Assembly: GCA_023055355.1 (NCBI GenBank)
Contig: JALJCS010000010.1
Span: forward strand, 21,963,001 to 22,027,000
Direction: 5' to 3'
Origin: Agelaius tricolor
Lineage: Eukaryota > Chordata > Aves > Passeriformes > Icteridae
DNA: 64,000 nucleotides
The stretch's first letter is position 1, and each line of letters starts with the position of its first letter. Under the pieces are notes generated by a model, which ran no database searches, was not told where the DNA came from, and saw nothing but the letters and a program-made list of their open reading frames with translations. A program made the position numbers and the translations under genes. Of the stretch, positions 40,369 through 52,800 are shown in pieces.

Positions 40369-40815
40369 ACCAAACCATGCCAAAACTAAGCTCACAGACA
40401 TTGCAAAAGCATGGGAAAAAGCAGAGGAGGAAGAAAAAACGTGGATGGGAAGCTATGAGGGACATGGGATGGACACTTAAAAAAAACTGAAAAAAAAAGG
40501 AAAAAATTTTTCCCAAAGTCCAAGCCATCAAAAGGCATGGCATGTCATCAAGTGCCGGGACAAGCACCAAAGATTCCTCTCTTGGTGCCCATTGAAATCG
40601 CAAGATTCCGTTTCCCTTCCCGAAAGGAAATTTCATTTCCTTTCGGGAAGGGAAACGGAATCTTGCGAATCCAAAAAGAAAGGCTAGAAAACACTCTGGA
40701 AAGGAGATAGGATCAAATGAAATGCAATTGAAAAAAAGCCCAAAAAACCCAGAAAATGGGGAGTTTTAGTGTCTTCAAGAAATGGTCTGTGAGGAAAGGA
40801 GCTGCATTGCAAAGG
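40369..40815. repeat. Representative half-unit A (447 bp, with palindrome)
   Basis: Begins ACCAAACCATGCCAAAACT and shares this opening, the GGGAAGCTATGAGGGACATG segment and the CTGGAAAGGAGATAG segment with half-unit B, in the same order. It is specific in having GGACACTTAAAAAAAACTG and the 71-bp palindrome. Confidence 0.85.
40598..40668. repeat. 71-bp palindrome of the satellite (first of 29)
   Basis: Left arm 40598-40631 (starts TCGCAAGATTCCG), 3-nt centre TTC (40632-40634), right arm 40635-40668, an exact reverse complement. It contains six CpGs, although the unit is otherwise AT-rich. The same palindrome recurs once per unit. Confidence 0.95.
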
Positions 40816-41172
40816 ACCAAACCATGCCAAAACTAAGCTCACAGACGTTGCAAAAGCAGGGGAAAAAGTAGAGGAGCAAGACAAATCTTGGAGGGGAAGC
40901 TATGAGGGACATGGGATGGACACTTCAAAAAAATTAAAAAAAAAAAAATTTTTTTTCCCATATGCTATCAAGTGCAGGAAGATGCAGCAAAGCTTGCAAA
41001 AATGGATCCCCGCTGAAGGCCAAAAGGGAAAAGAAGGACTTAGAAACACGCTGGAAAGGAGATAGCATCAAAGGAATTGCAATTGGAGGAGAAAAAAAAA
41101 AAATTTGGGAAATTTGGGCAATTTAGAGACTATAAGAAAATGGACCGGGATTCTCTCAGAGCAGTGCAAAAC
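40816..41172. repeat. Representative half-unit B (about 357 bp, no palindrome)
   Basis: Begins with the same ACCAAACC motif as A but diverges at many sites (GGACACTTCAAAAAAATT, a long A-run followed by a T-run, CATATGCTATCAAGTGC). At the place where A has its palindrome, B reads directly CTGAAGGCCAAAAG. Confidence 0.85.
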
Positions 41173-44100
41173 ACCAAACCATGCCAAAACTAAGCTCACA
41201 GACGTTGCAAAAGCATGGGAAAAAGCAGAGGAGGAAGAAAAAACGTGGATGGGAAGCTATGAGGGACATGGGATGGACACTTAAAAAAAACTGAAAAAAA
41301 AAGGAAAAAATTTTTCCCAAAGTCCAAGCCATCAAAAGGCATGGCATGTCATCAAGTGCCGGGACAAGCACCAAAGATTCCTCTCTTGGTGCCCATTGAA
41401 ATCGCAAGATTCCGTTTCCCTTCCCGAAAGGAAATTTCATTTCCTTTCGGGAAGGGAAACGGAATCTTGCGAATCCAAAAAGAAAGGCTAGAAAACACTC
41501 TGGAAAGGAGATAGGATCAAATGAAATGCAATTGAAAAAAAGCCCAAAAAACCCAGAAAATGGGGAGTTTTAGTGTCTTCAAGAAATGGTCTGTGAGGAA
41601 AGGAGCTGCATTGCAAAGGACCAAACCATGCCAAAACTAAGCTCACAGACGTTGCAAAAGCAGGGGAAAAAGTAGAGGAGCAAGACAAATCTTGGAGGGG
41701 AAGCTATGAGGGACATGGGATGGACACTTCAAAAAAATTAAAAAAAAAAAAAATTTTTTTTCCCATATGCTATCAAGTGCAGGAAGATGCAGCAAAGCTT
41801 GCAAAAATGGATCCCCGCTGAAGGCCAAAAGGGAAAAGAAGGACTTAGAAACACGCTGGAAAGGAGATAGCATCAAAGGAATTGCAATTGGAGGAGAAAA
41901 AAAAAAAATTTGGGAAATTTGGGCAATTTAGAGACTATAAGAAAATGGACCGGGATTCTCTCAGAGCAGTGCAAAACACCAAACCATGCCAAAACTAAGC
42001 TCACAGACGTTGCAAAAGCATGGGAAAAAGCAGAGGAGGAAGAAAAAACGTGGATGGGAAGCTATGAGGGACATGGGATGGACACTTAAAAAAAACTGAA
42101 AAAAAAAGGAAAAAATTTTTCCCAAAGTCCAAGCCATCAAAAGGCATGGCATGTCATCAAGTGCCGGGACAAGCACCAAAGATTCCTCTCTTGGTGCCCA
42201 TTGAAATCGCAAGATTCCGTTTCCCTTCCCGAAAGGAAATTTCATTTCCTTTCGGGAAGGGAAACGGAATCTTGCGAATCCAAAAAGAAAGGCTAGAAAA
42301 CACTCTGGAAAGGAGATAGGATCAAATGAAATGCAATTGAAAAAAAGCCCAAAAAACCCAGAAAATGGGGAGTTTTAGTGTCTTCAAGAAATGGTCTGTG
42401 AGGAAAGGAGCTGCATTGCAAAGGACCAAACCATGCCAAAACTAAGCTCACAGACGTTGCAAAAGCAGGGGAAAAAGTAGAGGAGCAAGACAAATCTTGG
42501 AGGGGAAGCTATGAGGGACATGGGATGGACACTTCAAAAAAATTAAAAAAAAAAATAATTTTTTTCCCATATGCTATCAAGTGCAGGAAGATGCAGCAAA
42601 GCTTGCAAAAATGGATCCCCGCTGAAGGCCAAAAGGGAAAAGAAGGACTTAGAAACACGCTGGAAAGGAGATAGCATCAAAGGAATTGCAATTGGAGGAG
42701 AAAAAAAAAAAATTTGGGAAATTTGGGCAATTTAGAGACTATAAGAAAATGGACCGGGATTCTCTCAGAGCAGTGCAAAACACCAAACCATGCCAAAACT
42801 AAGCTCACAGACGTTGCAAAAGCATGGGAAAAAGCAGAGGAGGAAGAAAAAACGTGGATGGGAAGCTATGAGGGACATGGGATGGACACTTAAAAAAAAC
42901 TGAAAAAAAAAGGAAAAAATTTTTCCCAAAGTCCAAGCCATCAAAAGGCATGGCATGTCATCAAGTGCCGGGACAAGCACCAAAGATTCCTCTCTTGGTG
43001 CCCATTGAAATCGCAAGATTCCGTTTCCCTTCCCGAAAGGAAATTTCATTTCCTTTCGGGAAGGGAAACGGAATCTTGCGAATCCAAAAAGAAAGGCTAG
43101 AAAACACTCTGGAAAGGAGATAGGATCAAATGAAATGCAATTGAAAAAAAGCCCAAAAAACCCAGAAAATGGGGAGTTTTAGTGTCTTCAAGAAATGGTC
43201 TGTGAGGAAAGGAGCTGCATTGCAAAGGACCAAACCATGCCAAAACTAAGCTCACAGACGTTGCAAAAGCAGGGGAAAAAGTAGAGGAGCAAGACAAATC
43301 TTGGAGGGGAAGCTATGAGGGACATGGGATGGACACTTCAAAAAAATTAAAAAAAAAAAAAATTTTTTTTCCCATATGCTATCAAGTGCAGGAAGATGCA
43401 GCAAAGCTTGCAAAAATGGATCCCCGCTGAAGGCCAAAAGAGAAAAGAAGGACTTAGAAACACGCTGGAAAGGAGATAGCATCAAAGGAATTGCAATTGG
43501 AGGAGAAAAAAAAAAAATTTGGGAAATTTGGGCAATTTAGAGACTATAAGAAAATGGACCGGGATTCTCTCAGAGCAGTGCAAAACACCAAACCATGCCA
43601 AAACTAAGCTCACAGACGTTGCAAAAGCAGGGGAAAAAGCAGAGGAGGAAGAAAAAACGTGGATGGGAAGCTATGAGGGACATGGGATGGACACTTAAAA
43701 AAAACTGAAAAAAAAAGGAAAAAATTTTTCCCAAAGTCCAAGCCATCAAAAGGCATGGCATGTCATCAAGTGCCGGGACAAGCACCAAAGATTCCTCTCT
43801 TGGTGCCCATTGAAATCGCAAGATTCCGTTTCCCTTCCCGAAAGGAAATTTCATTTCCTTTCGGGAAGGGAAACGGAATCTTGCGAATCCAAAAAGAAAG
43901 GCTAGAAAACACTCTGGAAAGGAGATAGGATCAAATGAAATGCAATTGAAAAAAAGCCCAAAAAACCCAGAAAATGGGGAGTTTTAGTGTCTTCAAGAAA
44001 TGGTCTGTGAGGAAAGGAGCTGCATTGCAAAGGACCAAACCATGCCAAAACTAAGCTCACAGACGTTGCAAAAGCAGGGGAAAAAGTAGAGGAGCGAGAC

Positions 44101-46854
44101 AAATCTTGGAGGGGAAGCTATGAGGGACATGGGATGGACACTTCAAAAAAATTAAAAAAAAAAAAAATTTTTTTCCCATATGCTATCAAGTGCAGGAAGA
44201 TGCAGCAAAGCTTGCAAAAATGGATCCCCGCTGAAGGCCAAAAGGGAAAAGAAGGACTTAGAAACACGCTGGAAAGGAGATAGCATCAAAGGAATTGCAA
44301 TTGGAGGAGAAAAAAAAAAAATTTGGGAAATTTGGGCAATTTAGAGACTATAAGAAAATGGACCGGGATTCTCTCAGAGCAGTGCAAAACACCAAACCAT
44401 GCCAAAACTAAGCTCACAGACGTTGCAAAAGCATGGGAAAAAGCAGAGGAGGAAGAAAAAACGTGGATGGGAAGCTATGAGGGACATGGGATGGACACTT
44501 AAAAAAAACGGAAAAAAAAAGGAAAAAATTTTTCCCAAAGTCCAAGCCATCAAAAGGCATGGCATGTCATCAAGTGCCGGGACAAGCACCAAAGATTCCT
44601 CTCTTGGTGCCCATTGAAATCGCAAGATTCCGTTTCCCTTCCCGAAAGGAAATTTCATTTCCTTTCGGGAAGGGAAACGGAATCTTGCGAATCCAAAAAG
44701 AAAGGCTAGAAAACACTCTGGAAAGGAGATAGGATCAAATGAAATGCAATTGAAAAAAAGCCCAAAAAACCCAGAAAATGGGGAGTTTTAGTGTCTTCAA
44801 GAAATGGTCTGTGAGGAAAGGAGCTGCATTGCAAAGGACCAAACCATGCCAAAACTAAGCTCACAGACGTTGCAAAAGCAGGGGAAAAAGTAGAGGAGCA
44901 AGACAAATCTTGGAGAGGAAGCTATGAGGGACATGGGATGGACACTTCAAAAAAATTAAAAAAAAAAAAATTTTTTTTTCCCATATGCTATCAAGTGCAG
45001 GAAGATGCAGCAAAGCTTGCAAAAATGGATCCCCGCTGAAGGCCAAAAGAGAAAAGAAGGACTTAGAAACACGCTGGAAAGGAGATAGCATCAAAGGAAT
45101 TGCAATTGGAGGAGAAAAAAAAAAAATTTGGGAAATTTGGGCAATTTAGAGACTATAAGAAAATGGACCGGGATTCTCTCAGAGCAGTGCAAAACACCAA
45201 ACCATGCCAAAACTAAGCTCACAGACGTTGCAAAAGCAGGGGAAAAAGCAGAGGAGGAAGAAAAAACGTGGATGGGAAGCTATGAGGGACATGGGATGGA
45301 CACTTAAAAAAAACTGAAAAAAAAAGGAAAAAATTTTTCCCAAAGTCCAAGCCATCAAAAGGCATGGCATGTCATCAAGTGCCGGGACAAGCACCAAAGA
45401 TTCCTCTCTTGGTGCCCATTGAAATCGCAAGATTCCGTTTCCCTTCCCGAAAGGAAATTTCATTTCCTTTCGGGAAGGGAAACGGAATCTTGCGAATCCA
45501 AAAAGAAAGGCTAGAAAACACTCTGGAAAGGAGATAGGATCAAATGAAATGCAATTGAAAAAAACCCCAAAAAACCCAGAAAATGGGGAGTTTTAGTGTC
45601 TTCAAGAAATGGTCTGTGAGGAAAGGAGCTGCATTGCAAAGGACCAAACCATGCCAAAACTAAGCTCACAGACGTTGCAAAAGCAGGGGAAAAAGTAGAG
45701 GAGCAAGACAAATCTTGGAGGGGAAGCTATGAGGGACATGGGATGGACACTTCAAAAAAATTAAAAAAAAAAAAAATTTTTTTTCCCATATGCTATCAAG
45801 TGCAGGAAGATGCAGCAAAGCTTGCAAAAATGGATCCCCGCTGAAGGCCAAAAGGGAAAAGAAGGACTTAGAAACACGCTGGAAAGGAGATAGCATCAAA
45901 GGAATTGCAATTGGAGGAGAAAAAAAAAAAATTTGGGAAATTTGGGCAATTTAGAGACTATAAGAAAATGGACCGGGATTCTCTCAGAGCAGTGCAAAAC
46001 ACCAAACCATGCCAAAACTAAGCTCACAGACGTTGCAAAAGCATGGGAAAAAGCAGAGGAGGAAGAAAAAACGTGGATGGGAAGCTATGAGGGACATGGG
46101 ATGGACACTTAAAAAAAACTGAAAAAAAAAGGAAAAAATTTTTCCCAAAGTCCAAGCCATCAAAAGGCATGGCATGTCATCAAGTGCCGGGACAAGCACC
46201 AAAGATTCCTCTCTTGGTGCCCATTGAAATCGCAAGATTCCGTTTCCCTTCCCGAAAGGAAATTTCATTTCCTTTCGGGAAGGGAAACGGAATCTTGCGA
46301 ATCCAAAAAGAAAGGCTAGAAAACACTCTGGAAAGGAGATAGGATCAAATGAAATGCAATTGAAAAAAACCCCAAAAAACCCAGAAAATGGGGAGTTTTA
46401 GTGTCTTCAAGAAATGGTCTGTGAGGAAAGGAGCTGCATTGCAAAGGACCAAACCATGCCAAAACTAAGCTCACAGACGTTGCAAAAGCAGGGGAAAAAG
46501 TAGAGGAGCAAGACAAATCTTGGAGGGGAAGATATGAGGGATATGGGATGGACACTTCAAAAAAATTAAAAAAAAAAAAAATTTTTTCCCATATGCTATC
46601 AAGTGCAGGAAGATGCAGCAAAGCTTGCAAAAATGGATCCCCGCTGAAGGCCAAAAGGGAAAAGAAGGACTTAGAAACACGCTGGAAAGGAGATAGCATC
46701 AAAGGAATTGCAATTGGAGGAGAAAAAAAAAAAAATTTGGGAAATTTGGGCAATTTAGAGACTATAAGAAAATGGACCGGGATTCTCTCAGAGCAGTGCA
46801 AAACACCAAACCATGCCAAAACTAAGCTCACAGACGTTGCAAAAGCAGGGGAAA

Positions 46855-49800
46855 AAGCAGAGGAGGAAGAAAAAACGTGGATGGGAAGCTATGAGGGACA
46901 TGGGATGGACACTTAAAAAAAACTGAAAAAAAAAGGAAAAAATTTTTCCCAAAGTCCAAGCCATCAAAAGGCATGGCATGTCATCAAGTGCCGGGACAAG
47001 CACCAAAGATTCCTCTCTTGGTGCCCATTGAAATCGCAAGATTCCGTTTCCCTTCCCGAAAGGAAATTTCATTTCCTTTCGGGAAGGGAAACGGAATCTT
47101 GCGAATCCAAAAAGAAAGGCTAGAAAACACTCTGGAAAGGAGATAGGATCAAATGAAATGCAATTGAAAAAAAGCCCAAAAAACCCAGAAAATGGGGAGT
47201 TTTAGTGTCTTCAAGAAATGGTCTGTGAGGAAAGGAGCTGCATTGCAAAGGACCAAACCATGCCAAAACTAAGCTCACAGACGTTGCAAAAGCAGGGGAA
47301 AAAGTAGAGGAGCAAGACAAATCTTGGAGGGGAAGCTATGAGGGACATGGGATGGACACTTCAAAAAAATTAAAAAAAAAAATTATTTTTTTTCCCATAT
47401 GCTATCAAGTGCAGGAAGATGCAGCAAAGCTTGCAAAAATGGATCCCCGCTGAAGGCCAAAAGAGAAAAGAAGGACTTAGAAACACGCTGGAAAGGAGAT
47501 AGCATCAAAGGAATTGCAATTGGAGGAGAAAAAAAAAAAATTTGGGAAATTTGGGCAATTTAGAGACTATAAGAAAATGGACCGGGATTCTCTCAGAGCA
47601 GTGCAAAACACCAAACCATGCCAAAACTAAGCTCACAGACGTTGCAAAAGCATGGGAAAAAGCAGAGGAGGAAGAAAAAACGTGGATGGGAAGCTATGAG
47701 GGACATGGGATGGACACTTAAAAAAAACTGAAAAAAAAAGGAAAAAATTTTTCCCAAAGTCCAAGCCATCAAAAGGCATGGCATGTCATCAAGTGCCGGG
47801 ACAAGCACCAAAGATTCCTCTCTTGGTGCCCATTGAAATCGCAAGATTCCGTTTCCCTTCCCGAAAGGAAATTTCATTTCCTTTCGGGAAGGGAAACGGA
47901 ATCTTGCGAATCCAAAAAGAAAGGCTAGAAAACACTCTGGAAAGGAGATAGGATCAAATGAAATGCAATTGAAAAAAAGCCCAAAAAACCCAGAAAATGG
48001 GGAGTTTTAGTGTCTTCAAGAAATGGTCTGTGAGGAAAGGAGCTGCATTGCAAAGGACCAAACCATGCCAAAACTAAGCTCACAGACGTTGCAAAAGCAG
48101 GGGAAAAAGTAGAGGAGCGAGACAAATCTTGGAGGGGAAGGTATGAGGGACATGGGATGGACACTTCAAAAAAATTAAAAAAAAAAAAAATTTTTTTCCC
48201 ATATGCTATCAAGTGCAGGAAGATGCAGCAAAGCTTGCAAAAATGGGTCCCCGCTGAAGGCCAAAAGGGAAAAGAAGGACTTAGAAACACGCTGGAAAGG
48301 AGATAGCATCAAAGGAATTGCAATTGGAGGAGAAAAAAAAAAAATTTGGGAAATTTGGGCAATTTAGAGACTATAAGAAAATGGACCGGGATTCTCTCAG
48401 AGCAGTGCAAAACACCAAACCATGCCAAAACTAAGCTCACAGACGTTGCAAAAGCATGGGAAAAAGCAGAGGAGGAAGAAAAAACGTGGATGGGAAGCTA
48501 TGAGGGACATGGGATGGACACTTAAAAAAAACTGAAAAAAAAAGGAAAAAATTTTTCCCAAAGTCCAAGCCATCAAAAGGCATGGCATGTCATCAAGTGC
48601 CGGGACAAGCACCAAAGATTCCTCTCTTGGTGCCCATTGAAATCGCAAGATTCCGTTTCCCTTCCCGAAAGGAAATTTCATTTCCTTTCGGGAAGGGAAA
48701 CGGAATCTTGCGAATCCAAAAAGAAAGGCTAGAAAACACTCTGGAAAGGAGATAGGATCAAATGAAATGCAATTGAAAAAAAGCCCAAAAAACCCAGAAA
48801 ATGGGGAGTTTTAGTGTCTTCAAGAAATGGTCTGTGAGGAAAGGAGCTGCATTGCAAAGGACCAAACCATGCCAAAACTAAGCTCACAGACGTTGCAAAA
48901 GCAGGGGAAAAAGTAGAGGAGCAAGACAAATCTTGGAGGGGAAGCTATGAGGGATATGGGATGGACACTTCAAAAAAATTAAAAAAAAAAAAAAATTTTT
49001 TCCCATATGCTATCAAGTGCAGGAAGATGCAGCAAAGCTTGCAAAAATGGATCCCCGCTGAAGGCCAAAAGGGAAAAGAAGGACTTAGAAACACGCTGGA
49101 AAGGAGATAGCATCAAAGGAATTGCAATTGGAGGAGAAAAAAAAAAAAATTTGGGAAATTTGGGCAATTTAGAGACTATAAGAAAATGGACCGGGATTCT
49201 CTCAGAGCAGTGCAAAACACCAAACCATGCCAAAACTAAGCTCACAGACGTTGCAAAAGCAGGGGAAAAAGCAGAGGAGGAAGAAAAAACGTGGATGGGA
49301 AGCTATGAGGGACATGGGATGGACACTTAAAAAAAACTGAAAAAAAAAGGAAAAAATTTTTCCCAAAGTCCAAGCCATCAAAAGGCATGGCATGTCATCA
49401 AGTGCCGGGACAAGCACCAAAGATTCCTCTCTTGGTGCCCATTGAAATCGCAAGATTCCGTTTCCCTTCCCGAAAGGAAATTTCATTTCCTTTCGGGAAG
49501 GGAAACGGAATCTTGCGAATCCAAAAAGAAAGGCTAGAAAACACTCTGGAAAGGAGATAGGATCAAATGAAATGCAATTGAAAAAAAGCCCAAAAAACCC
49601 AGAAAATGGGGAGTTTTAGTGTCTTCAAGAAATGGTCTGTGAGGAAAGGAGCTGCATTGCAAAGGACCAAACCATGCCAAAACTAAGCTCACAGACGTTG
49701 CAAAAGCAGGGGAAAAAGTAGAGGAGCAAGACAAATCTTGGAGGGGAAGCTATGAGGGACATGGGATGGACACTTCAAAAAAATTAAAAAAAAAAATTAT

Positions 49801-52800
49801 TTTTTTTCCCATATGCTATCAAGTGCAGGAAGATGCAGCAAAGCTTGCAAAAATGGATCCCCGCTGAAGGCCAAAAGAGAAAAGAAGGACTTAGAAACAC
49901 GCTGGAAAGGAGATAGCATCAAAGGAATTGCAATTGGAGGAGAAAAAAAAAAAATTGGGGAAATTTGGGCAATTTAGAGACTATAAGAAAATGGACCGGG
50001 ATTCTCTCAGAGCAGTGCAAAACACCAAACCATGCCAAAACTAAGCTCACAGACGTTGCAAAAGCATGGGAAAAAGCAGAGGAGGAAGAAAAAACGTGGA
50101 TGGGAAGCTATGAGGGACATGGGATGGACACTTAAAAAAAACTGAAAAAAAAAGGAAAAAATTTTTCCCAAAGTCCAAGCCATCAAAAGGCATGGCATGT
50201 CATCAAGTGCCGGGACAAGCACCAAAGATTCCTCTCTTGGTGCCCATTGAAATCGCAAGATTCCGTTTCCCTTCCCGAAAGGAAATTTCATTTCCTTTCG
50301 GGAAGGGAAACGGAATCTTGCGAATCCAAAAAGAAAGGCTAGAAAACACTCTGGAAAGGAGATAGGATCAAATGAAATGCAATTGAAAAAAAGCCCAAAA
50401 AACCCAGAAAATGGGGAGTTTTAGTGTCTTCAAGAAATGGTCTGTGAGGAAAGGAGCTGCATTGCAAAGGACCAAACCATGCCAAAACTAAGCTCACAGA
50501 CGTTGCAAAAGCAGGGGAAAAAGTAGAGGAGCAAGACAAATCTTGGAGGGGAAGCTATGAGGGACATGGGATGGACACTTCAAAAAAATTAAAAAAAAAA
50601 AAATTTTTTTTTCCCATATGCTATCAAGTGCAGGAAGATGCAGCAAAGCTTGCAAAAATGGATCCCCGCTGAAGGCCAAAAGAGAAAAGAAGGACTTAGA
50701 AACACGCTGGAAAGGAGATAGCATCAAAGGAATTGCAATTGGAGGAGAAAAAAAAAAAATTTGGGAAATTTGGGCAATTTAGAGACTATAAGAAAATGGA
50801 CCGGGATTCTCTCAGAGCAGTGCAAAACACCAAACCATGCCAAAACTAAGCTCACAGACGTTGCAAAAGCATGGGAAAAAGCAGAGGAGGAAGAAAAAAC
50901 GTGGATGGGAAGCTATGAGGGACATGGGATGGACACTTAAAAAAAACTGAAAAAAAAAGGAAAAAATTTTTCCCAAAGTCCAAGCCATCAAAAGGCATGG
51001 CATGTCATCAAGTGCCGGGACAAGCACCAAAGATTCCTCTCTTGGTGCCCATTGAAATCGCAAGATTCCGTTTCCCTTCCCGAAAGGAAATTTCATTTCC
51101 TTTCGGGAAGGGAAACGGAATCTTGCGAATCCAAAAAGAAAGGCTAGAAAACACTCTGGAAAGGAGATAGGATCAAATGAAATGCAATTGAAAAAAAGCC
51201 CAAAAAACCCAGAAAATGGGGAGTTTTAGTGTCTTCAAGAAATGGTCTGTGAGGAAAGGAGCTGCATTGCAAAGGACCAAACCATGCCAAAACTAAGCTC
51301 ACAGACGTTGCAAAAGCAGGGGAAAAAGTAGAGGAGCAAGACAAATCTTGGAGGGGAAGCTATGAGGGACATGGGATGGACACTTCAAAAAAATTAAAAA
51401 AAAAAATTATTTTTTTTCCCATATGCTATCAAGTGCAGGAAGATGCAGCAAAGCTTGCAAAAATGGATCCCCGCTGAAGGCCAAAAGAGAAAAGAAGGAC
51501 TTAGAAACACGCTGGAAAGGAGATAGCATCAAAGGAATTGCAATTGGAGGAGAAAAAAAAAAAATTTGGGAAATTTGGGCAATTTAGAGACTATAAGAAA
51601 ATGGACCGGGATTCTCTCAGAGCAGTGCAAAACACCAAACCATGCCAAAACTAAGCTCACAGACGTTGCAAAAGCATGGGAAAAAGCAGAGGAGGAAGAA
51701 AAAACGTGGATGGGAAGCTATGAGGGACATGGGATGGACACTTAAAAAAAACTGAAAAAAAAAGGAAAAAATTTTTCCCAAAGTCCAAGCCATCAAAAGG
51801 CATGGCATGTCATCAAGTGCCGGGACAAGCACCAAAGATTCCTCTCTTGGTGCCCATTGAAATCGCAAGATTCCGTTTCCCTTCCCGAAAGGAAATTTCA
51901 TTTCCTTTCGGGAAGGGAAACGGAATCTTGCGAATCCAAAAAGAAAGGCTAGAAAACACTCTGGAAAGGAGATAGGATCAAATGAAATGCAATTGAAAAA
52001 AAGCCCAAAAAACCCAGAAAATGGGGAGTTTTAGTGTCTTCAAGAAATGGTCTGTGAGGAAAGGAGCTGCATTGCAAAGGACCAAACCATGCCAAAACTA
52101 AGCTCACAGACGTTGCAAAAGCAGGGGAAAAAGTAGAGGAGCGAGACAAATCTTGGAGGGGAAGGTATGAGGGACATGGGATGGACACTTCAAAAAAATT
52201 AAAAAAAAAAAAAATTTTTTTCCCATATGCTATCAAGTGCAGGAAGATGCAGCAAAGCTTGCAAAAATGGGTCCCCGCTGAAGGCCAAAAGGGAAAAGAA
52301 GGACTTAGAAACACGCTGGAAAGGAGATAGCATCAAAGGAATTGCAATTGGAGGAGAAAAAAAAAAAATTTGGGAAATTTGGGCAATTTAGAGACTATAA
52401 GAAAATGGACCGGGATTCTCTCAGAGCAGTGCAAAACACCAAACCATGCCAAAACTAAGCTCACAGACGTTGCAAAAGCATGGGAAAAAGCAGAGGAGGA
52501 AGAAAAAACGTGGATGGGAAGCTATGAGGGACATGGGATGGACACTTAAAAAAAACTGAAAAAAAAAGGAAAAAATTTTTCCCAAAGTCCAAGCCATCAA
52601 AAGGCATGGCATGTCATCAAGTGCCGGGACAAGCACCAAAGATTCCTCTCTTGGTGCCCATTGAAATCGCAAGATTCCGTTTCCCTTCCCGAAAGGAAAT
52701 TTCATTTCCTTTCGGGAAGGGAAACGGAATCTTGCGAATCCAAAAAGAAAGGCTAGAAAACACTCTGGAAAGGAGATAGGATCAAATGAAATGCAATTGA

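Noticed and set aside
40635..40668. CENP-B box in the palindrome right arm (TTTCGGGAAGGGAAACGGA)
   Set aside because: It has TTCG and CGG, but spacing and the central A do not fit the essential CENP-B pattern.
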